The position numbers and the translations under genes were made by a program. From an uncultured Eubacteriales bacterium (GTDB lineage: Bacteria; Bacillota; Clostridia; Christensenellales; CAG-138), in assembly GCA_902765005.1 (NCBI GenBank), contig CACWYB010000004.1, positions 31,179 to 95,178 of the forward strand: a DNA stretch of 64,000 bases. Reading direction: 5' to 3'. Positions 46,997 to 54,868 of the stretch are shown one piece after another. The notes under the pieces were generated by a model, which was not told the origin of the DNA, ran no database searches, and saw only the letters and a program-made list of their open reading frames with translations. Each line of letters begins with the position of its first letter. Position 1 is the stretch's first letter.

Positions 46997-47992
46997 TCAA
47001 TTCACGGGCACATACCCCGTGGCCTCGATGAGGGCCTGCCCCTCCTCGGACAGGAGCCAGTCGATGAGGGCCTGTACGTTTTCGTTGGGGTCGTCGGCCC
47101 GATGGACCGCGTAGAAGGGGACCGTGACGGGATAGGCCCGGCTTTGGATGCTCTGCTTATCCGGGTACACCCCGTTGAGGGAGAGGACCTTCACGTTGGC
47201 GTCCCCTACCATGTCCAAAAGGTAGAACCGGAAGGAATAGCCGATGGCCCCGCCGATTACGGCCAGGGGAGACTTTTTACCGTAGGGCCGATCCCCCATG
47301 AAGCTGTCCATAACGGACTGGCTGCCGCTGCCGGGGAGCCGGGTCACGGGGTTGATGGGCCGGCTGGGCCCGCCCACCTGGGCCCAATTGCGGATGCGAC
47401 CGCCGTAGATATCCCGGACCTGGTCCGCGGTCAGGCCGTTCACCGGGTTTTGGCCGTTGACGAAGAACACGAAAGCCTCCAGGCCGATGGGGGTGAAGAC
47501 CAGCTCCACGCCTTTTTCTTCGGCGTAGGCCAGCTGGGCTTTTGAGGGGGCGGCGGCAAAGAGGATGTCCGCGGTGCCGTCCACAATGGCCTGATAGCCC
47601 CGTACCGTGTTCCGGTACTGCATCCTGCTGTCCGGAGCGAAGTTCTCCCCGTAGTAGTTGTCGTCGGAGAAGGCGCCGCCCTCATAGGTGACAGCGCCCG
47701 CGGGGTAGAGGGTGTGGATCACGGCGGCGTACACGGGCACCAGGGCCGCCGCCCCGTCCAGCACGGGCAGATCGTCGACGAGGCGAAAGTCGGTTTCTAT
47801 GCTGGGCAGGTCGGACCCTTCCGCAAAGGGCAGATATCGGCCCACGTCTACCATCTTGGGCTGGGCGGAGTCGCTGAAATTGTTGGCGAGCCGCCGGGTG
47901 AACAGGGCGTAGGCGCTGCCGTTGAAGGCGGCAAAAAGGAGCAGCGGGAGCAGGAGCCAGCAGACCTGGCGGGCAAGGCGTTTTTTGTCCAT
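46997..47992 (-). CDS. PstS-like substrate-binding protein with N-terminal membrane anchor
   Basis: The 331-residue protein has one membrane helix (about residues 8-27). A periplasmic-binding fold of the phosphate/tungstate type follows. It has the signature anion loop in RLPGSGSQSVMDSF, plus NGLTADQVRDIYGGRIRNWAQ and the C-terminal VQALIDWLLSEEGQALIEATGYVPV. These are typical of PstS-like proteins. No Pst permease or ATPase gene is nearby; instead two tiny membrane-protein genes precede it. It may be a sensor or an adaptor rather than a transport subunit. The start follows GGGAG at a long distance. Confidence 0.85.
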   Translation of the reverse strand: MDKKRLARQVCWLLLPLLLFAAFNGSAYALFTRRLANNFSDSAQPKMVDVGRYLPFAEGSDLPSIETDFRLVDDLPVLDGAAALVPVYAAVIHTLYPAGAVTYEGGAFSDDNYYGENFAPDSRMQYRNTVRGYQAIVDGTADILFAAAPSKAQLAYAEEKGVELVFTPIGLEAFVFFVNGQNPVNGLTADQVRDIYGGRIRNWAQVGGPSRPINPVTRLPGSGSQSVMDSFMGDRPYGKKSPLAVIGGAIGYSFRFYLLDMVGDANVKVLSLNGVYPDKQSIQSRAYPVTVPFYAVHRADDPNENVQALIDWLLSEEGQALIEATGYVPVN

Positions 47993-47993
47993 G

Positions 47994-48134
47994 CTACCAC
48001 AGCTCCCGGGCGATGAACTGGATGATGGAGGCGTGTTCGTAGGCATAGGCGGCGTAGAGAAAATGGGCCGCCGTCAGCAGCAGGCACAGGGCCAGGGTGC
48101 AGCAGAGCAGTATGCGGAAGGTTTTTGGTTGCAT
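47994..48134 (-). CDS. Very small membrane protein (46 aa)
   Basis: The frame reads MQPKTFRILLCCTLALCLLL and ends in FIARELW. The ATG at 48134 is preceded by GAGGGAAGGG. One membrane helix at about residues 8-28 is followed by an aromatic stretch and a short amphipathic end. The stop is one base from the next gene's start. Codon choice is normal for this genome, so the frame is probably real despite its size. It resembles nothing I know. Confidence 0.6.
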   Translation of the reverse strand: MQPKTFRILLCCTLALCLLLTAAHFLYAAYAYEHASIIQFIARELW

Positions 48135-48143
48135 ACCCTTCCC

Positions 48144-48395
48144 TCACATATGGGCCACGGCGACCGCCAGCAACAGCAGCACCCCCACGAAGAAAGCCAT
48201 CAGCACCGCCGCCACGATGGCGGACACGATGAGATTCCGGCGCCAGGTCGTCTGCAGCCTCTCGGGATATCGGTTCGGGTCGGCCTTTCGCCGGGTTTTG
48301 ACGACGCAGAAGCCGATCAAGCTCACCAAGAACCAGACCACGCTGCCGATGGGCAGAGCAAAGAAGAAAAAACCAATGATTACGCCGGCGTCCAT
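48144..48395 (-). CDS. Small two-helix membrane protein (83 aa)
   Basis: The start at 48395 follows GGGAGGT. Two membrane helices at about residues 5-30 and 55-82 flank a basic loop (KTRRKADPNRYPERLQTTWRR). It is first in a three-gene operon with the 46-residue protein and the PstS-like protein. A promoter (TTGCCT, 18 bp, TATACT at 48427-48422, minus strand) lies just upstream. The function is unknown. It could anchor or assist the binding protein. Confidence 0.7.
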   Translation of the reverse strand: MDAGVIIGFFFFALPIGSVVWFLVSLIGFCVVKTRRKADPNRYPERLQTTWRRNLIVSAIVAAVLMAFFVGVLLLLAVAVAHM

Positions 48396-48469
48396 GCTGA
48401 CCTCCCGTACCCTTTTTCTTGAGTATACCACAAGTCCGGTCCCTAAGGCAAACGCCCCGGGGAAGGGCG

Positions 48470-48498
48470 TTGCGCTTTAGAAAACCCGGTGGTATACT
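48470..48498 (+). promoter_or_regulatory. Promoter of the sugar symporter gene
   Basis: TTGCGC (48470-48475), 17 bp, TATACT (48493-48498). Confidence 0.75.
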
Positions 48499-48531
48499 GA
48501 AAAAAACGACCGTTTTCGGAGGAATGGACCT

Positions 48532-50019
48532 ATGGAACAGCGAACGGAGTACATCGCCCGGACCAGCGGACTTAAGGCCAAGGACTACATCGGCTACGGC
48601 CTGGTGGACACGGCGGGCTGCCTCATCTTCAGCCTGGTCACCACCCTGCTGCAGAAGTATTACACGGACATCCTGCACCTGGGCCCCCTGTTCATCATGC
48701 TCATGTTTATCGGCGCTCGGATCTGGGACGCCATCAACGACCCCATCATGGGCCGCATCGCGGACACGGCCAAGCCCGGCAGGTTCGGCCGCTACCGCCC
48801 CTGGCTCCTGTATGCCGCGGCGCCTCTGGCCCTCTCGGGGGTGCTCATGTTCGTGAAGTTCCCGGGCATGGGGGAGGAGGGCCATGGGGTCCTCACCGCC
48901 GTCTACGCCACCTGCACCTATGTGCTCTTTGGCATGATCTACACCGTGCTCCAGATCCCCTACGGGTCGTTAGCCTCCGTGGTCACCACCGACGACGGGG
49001 AGCGGAACAAGCTCTCCGTCTTCCGGTCCATCGGGGCGGCCCTGGGGTCCATCCCCGTGCTGCTCATCGCCAGCTTCGCCTACAGTAAGCGGCTGGACGG
49101 GGCGGGGAACGTGGTCCTGGGGGAGAACGGCAAGCCCATCACCGACATGCAGTACGGCCCGGTGCTCCGGGGCGTGATCCTCATGGCCGCGGCGTCTTTG
49201 GCGCTGCTGCTGCTGGCCTTCCTGCTCAACAAGGAGCGAGTTCAGGCTAAGCCCCAGCCCAAGGCCAAGGGCGGCACCCGGCGAGCCCTGGGCCTCCTGT
49301 TCAAAAACCGGGCCTTCGTGGCCATCAGCCTGGCGTCCATGCTGCTCCTCTCCGGGCAGATGTTCACCCAGAGCTTCTACACCTACCTCTTCGACGACTA
49401 CTTCCACGCCAACTGGATGAACCTGGCCACCCAGGCCTGCACCTATTCCCCCATGCTGATCATGATGTTCCTCCTGCCGGGGATGGCCCGCAAGATCGGC
49501 AAGAAGGAGGTCACCTCCTGGGGCTGCGCGGCGGCGGCAGCGGCCAACCTGGTCCTGTTCTTCCTGCGGGGCATGGCGCCGGAGAAGCTCATGTGGGTGT
49601 TCCTCGCCCTGTGCTTCGTGTCGGGCTGCGGCCTCACCACCCTGGTCATGCAGCTGTGGGCCATGGTGACGGACGCCCTGGACGATCTGGAGATCCAGTC
49701 CGGCAGCCGGGACACGGGCACGGCCTACTCCGTGTTCAACTTCTTCCGCAAGCTGGGGCAGGTCCTTTCCGCCGTGTGCGTGAACGGGGCCTTGCTGGGC
49801 ATGCACTATCGATATGAGAAGGGGGCGGTCCAGACCCTGGCGAACCTGAAGATCATGTACGACCTGGCCACCATCATCCCCGCCGTGCTCTTCGGGCTCA
49901 TGGCCCTGATCCTCTTTGCCTGGTACCCCCTGTCCCGCAGGCGGGTGGCGGCCCTGCAGGCGCAGAAGGAGCAGGCGCTGAAGGAGTCCTATGAAAAGAA
50001 GCTGATCGATATCGGGTGA
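48532..50019 (+). CDS. GPH-family sugar:cation symporter (MelB-like)
   Basis: The 495-residue protein has twelve membrane helices. The family motif DAINDPIMGRIADTAKPGRFG followed by YRPWLL lies in the first half, with the conserved YTVLQIPYGSLASVV on helix 4-5. These are diagnostic of glycoside-pentoside-hexuronide symporters. A central loop (KAKGGTRRALGLLFKNRAF) separates the halves. The substrate is likely a sugar or glycoside, fitting the GH31 gene downstream. The start follows GGAGGA. Confidence 0.93.
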   Translation: MEQRTEYIARTSGLKAKDYIGYGLVDTAGCLIFSLVTTLLQKYYTDILHLGPLFIMLMFIGARIWDAINDPIMGRIADTAKPGRFGRYRPWLLYAAAPLALSGVLMFVKFPGMGEEGHGVLTAVYATCTYVLFGMIYTVLQIPYGSLASVVTTDDGERNKLSVFRSIGAALGSIPVLLIASFAYSKRLDGAGNVVLGENGKPITDMQYGPVLRGVILMAAASLALLLLAFLLNKERVQAKPQPKAKGGTRRALGLLFKNRAFVAISLASMLLLSGQMFTQSFYTYLFDDYFHANWMNLATQACTYSPMLIMMFLLPGMARKIGKKEVTSWGCAAAAAANLVLFFLRGMAPEKLMWVFLALCFVSGCGLTTLVMQLWAMVTDALDDLEIQSGSRDTGTAYSVFNFFRKLGQVLSAVCVNGALLGMHYRYEKGAVQTLANLKIMYDLATIIPAVLFGLMALILFAWYPLSRRRVAALQAQKEQALKESYEKKLIDIG

Positions 50020-50107
50020 GGACCCGGAAAGAAGCACGCAGAAAGGGAAAGCACCCGTATCGATCGGGATAGCAACGCCGCCATGCCGGCGAAAATGAGG
50101 AGGACCT

Positions 50108-50743
50108 ATGGCGTTCGATTTCAAAAAGGAATACAAGGAATTCTACCTGCCTCCCAACCGGCCCCAGATCGTGACCGTGCCCAAGGCCAACTATATCGCC
50201 GTCCGGGGCCGGGGGGACCCCAACGAGCCAGACGGCGCCTATCAGCGGGCCATCGGGATACTGTACACACTGGCCTACACCCTGAAGATGAGCTACAAGA
50301 CGGACCATCGGATCGACGGGTTCTTCGAGTATGTGGTGCCGCCTTTGGAGGGCTTCTGGTGGCAGGAGGGGGTGGACGGCGTGGACTACGGGAACAAGGC
50401 CGGGTTTCAGTGGATCTCCGTGATCCGGCTGCCGGACTTTGTGCGGCAGGCAGACTTCGACTGGGCGGTGGAGACCGCCGCGAAAAAGAAGAAGCTGGAC
50501 TGCTCCGCGGCGGAGTTTTTGACGGTGGAGGAGGGTTTGTGCGTTCAGTGCATGCACCTGGGCCCCTTCGACAGCGAGCCGGAGACCGTGGCCGGGATGG
50601 ATGAATTCCTGGCCAAAAACGGGTATGAGAACGACTTTTCCCCTGCCCGGCGCCACCACGAGATCTATCTCTCCGACGCCCGCAAGGTGGAGCCGGAAAA
50701 ATGGAAGACAGTCATTCGCCACCCCATCCGGAAAAAGCAGTGA
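50108..50743 (+). CDS. GyrI-like small-molecule-binding protein
   Basis: The 211-residue protein has a single GyrI-like domain. It starts with DFKKEYKEFYLPPNRPQIVTV then PKANYIAVRGRGDPNEPDGAY, and ends HHEIYLSDARKVEPEKWKTV. Phrases such as QCMHLGPFDSEPETVAGMDEF match the stand-alone clostridial form. GyrI-like domains bind hydrophobic ligands, and some act as hydrolases of cyclopropanes or toxins. No DNA-binding part is present. It has a GAGGAGG site. Confidence 0.88.
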   Translation: MAFDFKKEYKEFYLPPNRPQIVTVPKANYIAVRGRGDPNEPDGAYQRAIGILYTLAYTLKMSYKTDHRIDGFFEYVVPPLEGFWWQEGVDGVDYGNKAGFQWISVIRLPDFVRQADFDWAVETAAKKKKLDCSAAEFLTVEEGLCVQCMHLGPFDSEPETVAGMDEFLAKNGYENDFSPARRHHEIYLSDARKVEPEKWKTVIRHPIRKKQ

Positions 50744-50809
50744 ACCCGTGTAAAATGACGCCCCCTTGTACGGGGAGTGGATATAATCCCGCAGGAAAGA
50801 GGTGCAAAC

Positions 50810-50979
50810 ATGAAAAAGGCAAGGACAAACGGGACCGTAACGGCTATCAGAACGATCGGGAGACCAACGCCGCCTGCGCCATCGAGTTGGCTCGCCGGGA
50901 TGTGGCGGTCCTGTCCCTGGACGAATACGGCCACGGCTTTTGCGAGCCGGGGCGGCTCTGCCATCCTATAAACAAATGA
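50810..50979 (+). pseudogene. Remnant of an alpha/beta hydrolase gene
   Basis: An intact -10 (TATAAT 50782-50787), ribosome site GGAAAGAGG and start ATGAAAAAG (50810) are followed by a frame break. In another frame 50842-50940 reads NGYQNDRETNAACAIELARR and DVAVLSLDEYGHGF, a clear piece of the alpha/beta hydrolase core. The frame stops at 50979. So the gene's 5' end and one internal fragment survive and the rest is lost. The carboxylesterase gene starts inside its end. Confidence 0.75.
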
Positions 50980-52316
50980 AAACGGATTATAAAACAATCT
51001 CCATGAATACGCCTCTTGGCGCCATCCGCGGCCTGGACAACGGCCGATGCTATGAGTTTAGGGGGGTCCCCTTCGCGAAAGCGGGCCGGTTTGAGTATGC
51101 CCGGCCGGTCGAGAGCTGGGACGGGGAACTGGACGCCACGGCCTTCGGCCCCGGCTGCCCCCAGAACCGGGCGGTCCATGAGCATCTGGAAAACCGGACC
51201 CGCCTGTTCTACAAAAAGGAGTTTCGGGAGGGCATGGATTTCTCCTATTCGGAGGACTGCCTGAACCTGAACATCTACGCCCCCTATGGAGCCAAGGATG
51301 CCCCGGTGGTGCTCTTCTTCTACGGCGGGGGCTTCGACTCCGGCCTCAACTGCGAGGGCCCCTTCGACGGCAGCGCCCTCTGTGAGCGGGGGCTGGTGGC
51401 GGTGTTCGCCAACTATCGGGTGGGGCCCCTGGGGTACCTCACCCATGAGGCGATCCAAGCGCGGTACGGCCGGGACGGGAACTTCGGCCTGGACGATCAG
51501 CTCACCGCCGTCCGCTGGGTGAAGGCGCACATTTCCGCCTTCGGGGGCGACGGGGAGAACATCACCCTCCTGGGCCAGAGCGCCGGGGCCATCTCCATTC
51601 AGTACCTGTGCCTGAACCCGGCCCACCGGGGGCTCTTTCAGCGGGCGGCCATGATGAGCGGCGGGGGCCTGTTTCCCCGCTTCGCCCTGCCCCGGCCCGC
51701 TCAAAAGACCCGGGAATACTGGCGCCAGTTCATGGAGCTGGCGGGGTGCGGGTCCTTTGAGGAGCTGAAGGCGGCGCCCCTGGAGAGGCTTTTCGACGCC
51801 GTGGAGAAGATCCGCGCCCTCCGCAAGGACAACACCTACAACACCATGCCCGTCGTCGACGGCTGCCTGCTTCCGGAGCCGGTGGACCGGCTCATCCGGC
51901 GGCCCCTGCCAATCAGCTATCTCATCGGCTTCACCAACAACGATATGTATGCCCCCGTCATGGCCTATATCGGCAGCCGGTTCGGCCGGGACAACGGGGC
52001 GTACCTGTACTACTTCGACCTGGACGCCCCCGGGGACGACAACCGGGCCTTCCACTCCTGCGACCTTCGGTACATGCTGGGCACCCTCTGGAACGGTTGG
52101 CGGCCCTACGGGAAGCGGGACTATGAGGCCTCCGAACAGCTCATGGACTATCTTGCCAACTTCGCCCGCACCGGGGACCCCAACGGCCCCGCTTTGCCCC
52201 CCTGGCAAAGGGGAAAGGCGGCCCTGCGTATCGCCCCCGAGGGGACGGCCATGGGCCATATCAGCTATCTAAAGCTCCTGCGCAATATGCTCACCAAGGG
52301 GGATCCCAAGGCATGA
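50976..52316 (+). CDS. Carboxylesterase (type B)
   Basis: The 446-residue cytoplasmic esterase has the oxyanion segment FFYGGGFDSG (Tyr where HGGG is usual), nucleophile elbow GQSAGA with Ser202, and later HSCDLRYMLGTLWN carrying the catalytic His. The start is unsure: ATG 50976 and ATG 51003 both lack a ribosome site, as expected if the original 5' region was lost with the hydrolase remnant just upstream. Translation may depend on read-through from the remnant's own start. It overlaps GH31 by four bases. Confidence 0.87.
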   Translation: MKTDYKTISMNTPLGAIRGLDNGRCYEFRGVPFAKAGRFEYARPVESWDGELDATAFGPGCPQNRAVHEHLENRTRLFYKKEFREGMDFSYSEDCLNLNIYAPYGAKDAPVVLFFYGGGFDSGLNCEGPFDGSALCERGLVAVFANYRVGPLGYLTHEAIQARYGRDGNFGLDDQLTAVRWVKAHISAFGGDGENITLLGQSAGAISIQYLCLNPAHRGLFQRAAMMSGGGLFPRFALPRPAQKTREYWRQFMELAGCGSFEELKAAPLERLFDAVEKIRALRKDNTYNTMPVVDGCLLPEPVDRLIRRPLPISYLIGFTNNDMYAPVMAYIGSRFGRDNGAYLYYFDLDAPGDDNRAFHSCDLRYMLGTLWNGWRPYGKRDYEASEQLMDYLANFARTGDPNGPALPPWQRGKAALRIAPEGTAMGHISYLKLLRNMLTKGDPKA

Positions 52317-54337
52317 AATTCGATCATCGGTTCACCCTGCGGGAGGCGGGCAAAAGCCACCGGGTCTATGAAGCCGACGGGGTGCGGATGCGCCTGGACT
52401 TCTTCGCCCACATGCTGCGAGTGGCCCTTGTCCGGGAGGGCGTGCCTCTGGTCCCCACCTGGAGCGTGTGTCCCGCCGGCGGCGACGCGCCCCTTTTTGG
52501 CCGGGACAAGCTCTCCACGGAGGGCTTGGCGCTTTTTGCGCCGGAGGTTGCCGAGAGGGAGGGGACCCTGTCCTTCACCCTGGACGGGGTGGCCTTTTCC
52601 GTTGAACGGAAGAACTTTCGCCTCGCGGCCCGGACGGACAGGGGCCTGCTGTACCGGGACAGGAGCGGCCTTGCCTACAGCTTTGCCGGGGAGCTGGGCC
52701 GGGGCTTCGTCCACTACACGGATCGGTTCGAAGGGGAGCAGATCTTCGGCCTGGGGGACAAGTGCGGCCCGGTGAACAAGGCCGGCGGGCGGTTTTTGCT
52801 TCACACCGGGGACGCCATGGGCTTTCGGGCCGAGAGCAGCGACCCCCTTTACAAGCACCTGCCCTTCTATATCTGCCGCCACGGGGCCGGGAGCTACGGT
52901 CTCTTTTACGACACCATGAGCAGCGGCAGCCTGGACTTCGGCCGGGAGCACGACAACTATTTTGAACCCTTCTCCGGCGCCCGCTTCGAGGAGGAGAACA
53001 TGGTGTTCTACCTCATTTTGGGCACCCCCTTTGAGATCGTCCGCCGCTTCGTTGCCCTGACGGGGGGCGCGGCCCCGGTGCCCCGATGGGCCTTCTCTTA
53101 TTGCGGCAGCACCATGGAATATACGGACGCCCCGGACGCGGATCGGCGGCTAAGGGGCTTTGTGGAGACCTGCGAACAAAACCGCATCCCCTGCCGGGGG
53201 TTCTACCTGTCCAGCGGCTACACCCAGATCGGGGACAGGCGCTGCGTCTTTCATTGGAACCGGGACAAGATCCCCTCCCCGGAGGGCCTGGCGGCCTTCT
53301 TCCGCGAACATGGCATGGCCCTGATCCCCAACGTGAAGCCCGCCTTTCTCACGGACCATCCCCTGTACGACGAGATCGCCAGGCAGGGCTGGTTCCTTTC
53401 CTACGCCGACGGCACCCCGGCTCAATTCCCCTTCTGGGGCGGCATGGCCAGCTATCTGGATTTCACCAACCCCGGGGCCTACGCCTTCTGGAAGACCTGC
53501 GTGCGGGAGCAGCTCATAGACAAGGGCTACACCCACATCTGGAACGACAACAACGAATACGACGTGTGGGACGAGGACGTGCTCGCCTTCGGCTTCGGCC
53601 GGCCCCTGCCCGCCAGTCGCATCCGGCCCCTGTTCGCCTATCTTATGGCGCGGGCCAGCCGGGAGGCCTGCCTGGAGGCGGGCGTGGAGACGCCCTTCAA
53701 CGTGAGCCGCTCGGCCATGGCCGGCACGGGGCGGGTGGCCTCCACCTGGACCGGGGACAACCTGACAAGCTTTCGGGACCTGAGGTTCAACCACTTTCAG
53801 GCCATGACCATGGCCCTTTCCGGCTTCCTCTTCTTCGGGCCGGACATCGGGGGCTTTGCCGGCCCCCGGCCCGGGCGGGAGCTGTTTTTGCGGTGGCTCC
53901 AATACGGGGTGTTCCTGCCCCGGTTCGTGCTCCACTCCTGGAAGCCGGGGGAGCCGGCCACCATGCCCTGGCTTTATGAGGATTTGCTCCCCGCCGTCCG
54001 CCGGCTCTTCGCCCTGCGGGAGGAGCTGACGCCCTATCTCTATGAGGAGGCGGAGCGGTGCCGCCGGGACGGTGAGCCCCTGCTGCGGCCGGTGTTCCTC
54101 GAGGAGGAAGCCTACGACCCGGACAGCGACTGCTTCCTCTGCGGCAGCCGGATCCTCGTTTGCCCCGTGTTCGATGCGGGGGCAGCCGGCGTTACCGTCA
54201 CCCTGCCCCGCCTGGGCGGCGGCTGGCGGCTCCGGGGGGCGGGGGAAAGCTTGCCGGATGGCAGGACGGTGACCGTCCCCTGCGCGCCCACGGACGACCC
54301 GGTGTGGTTCACTTTGATTCCGTTTGATTCGATATAA
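52313..54337 (+). CDS. GH31 alpha-glycosidase
   Basis: The 674-residue enzyme has the GH31 barrel. The nucleophile Asp412 lies in HIWNDNNEYDV and the acid/base Asp482 in STWTGDNLTSF, followed by FFGPDIGGFAG. An N-terminal beta domain (to about residue 240) and a C-terminal beta domain (after about 610) match family architecture. Likely substrates are alpha-glucosides or alpha-xylosides. There is no signal peptide, so it acts inside on sugars brought in by a transporter such as the GPH symporter. The start overlaps the esterase stop (ATGA). Confidence 0.94.
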   Translation: MKFDHRFTLREAGKSHRVYEADGVRMRLDFFAHMLRVALVREGVPLVPTWSVCPAGGDAPLFGRDKLSTEGLALFAPEVAEREGTLSFTLDGVAFSVERKNFRLAARTDRGLLYRDRSGLAYSFAGELGRGFVHYTDRFEGEQIFGLGDKCGPVNKAGGRFLLHTGDAMGFRAESSDPLYKHLPFYICRHGAGSYGLFYDTMSSGSLDFGREHDNYFEPFSGARFEEENMVFYLILGTPFEIVRRFVALTGGAAPVPRWAFSYCGSTMEYTDAPDADRRLRGFVETCEQNRIPCRGFYLSSGYTQIGDRRCVFHWNRDKIPSPEGLAAFFREHGMALIPNVKPAFLTDHPLYDEIARQGWFLSYADGTPAQFPFWGGMASYLDFTNPGAYAFWKTCVREQLIDKGYTHIWNDNNEYDVWDEDVLAFGFGRPLPASRIRPLFAYLMARASREACLEAGVETPFNVSRSAMAGTGRVASTWTGDNLTSFRDLRFNHFQAMTMALSGFLFFGPDIGGFAGPRPGRELFLRWLQYGVFLPRFVLHSWKPGEPATMPWLYEDLLPAVRRLFALREELTPYLYEEAERCRRDGEPLLRPVFLEEEAYDPDSDCFLCGSRILVCPVFDAGAAGVTVTLPRLGGGWRLRGAGESLPDGRTVTVPCAPTDDPVWFTLIPFDSI

Positions 54338-54455
54338 GAGCGACGGGGTAAAAAAGGATTTCGGCGACAGGGAAGCGGGGCCCATACCATAGACGTTCCC
54401 CCTCGGGGCGTGGAAGCTGGCTAACCGGATCGAAATTGAAAAAGGATAATAAAAC

Positions 54456-54480
54456 GCGGCGCTTTTCGGCGCCGCTTTTT
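54456..54480 (+). terminator. Rho-independent terminator of the esterase-GH31 operon
   Basis: GCGGCGC (54456-54462) pairs with GCGCCGC (54469-54475), followed by TTTTT. The 110 bases between the GH31 stop and this hairpin hold no other feature I can name. Confidence 0.9.
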
Positions 54481-54493
54481 GCGTTGGAAAAGA

Positions 54494-54838
54494 TCAGTTG
54501 GCGCAGAGCGCCGTCAGCTCTGCGTACTTTTGGTCGATGGCGTCCCGATAGGGGGCGTAGTCCATGGGGGCGCGGGCCCGCAGCAGCTCCGTCACCTCGC
54601 CGATGGGGGCGAGCAGGGGCGTGAGGGCCAGGTTCCCCAGGACCCCTTTGAGGGCGTGGGCCGCCTCAAAGCCGGCGTCCAAATCGCCCTGGGTCAGGGC
54701 GTCGTGAAGCTTCTGGAAGTTGGCGTCCTTCACCGCCATGTTTACCAAGCGCAGATAGAATGCCTCGTTGTTCAAACACCGGCCCAGGCCCTCCTGCACG
54801 TTGGCGCCGTAGGCTTTGAGAGCATCCATGGTCAGCAT
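54494..54838 (-). CDS. Hpt (histidine phosphotransfer) protein
   Basis: The 114-residue all-helical protein has the phosphorylation motif AAHALKGVLGNL with His61. It should shuttle a phosphoryl group between a hybrid histidine kinase and a response regulator. Neither is encoded in the window, so its partners lie elsewhere. It is the last gene of the operon with the diguanylate cyclase, 30 bases behind it, which suggests that phosphorelay and c-di-GMP signals meet. Confidence 0.9.
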   Translation of the reverse strand: MLTMDALKAYGANVQEGLGRCLNNEAFYLRLVNMAVKDANFQKLHDALTQGDLDAGFEAAHALKGVLGNLALTPLLAPIGEVTELLRARAPMDYAPYRDAIDQKYAELTALCAN

Positions 54839-54868
54839 AAATCTATTCCTCCTCGCGATTTGATGTGG

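Noticed and set aside
46997-47992. Component of a phosphate ABC importer (pstSCAB)
   Set aside because: No permease or ATPase is adjacent and the N-terminus looks like a permanent anchor, so transport by itself is not supported.
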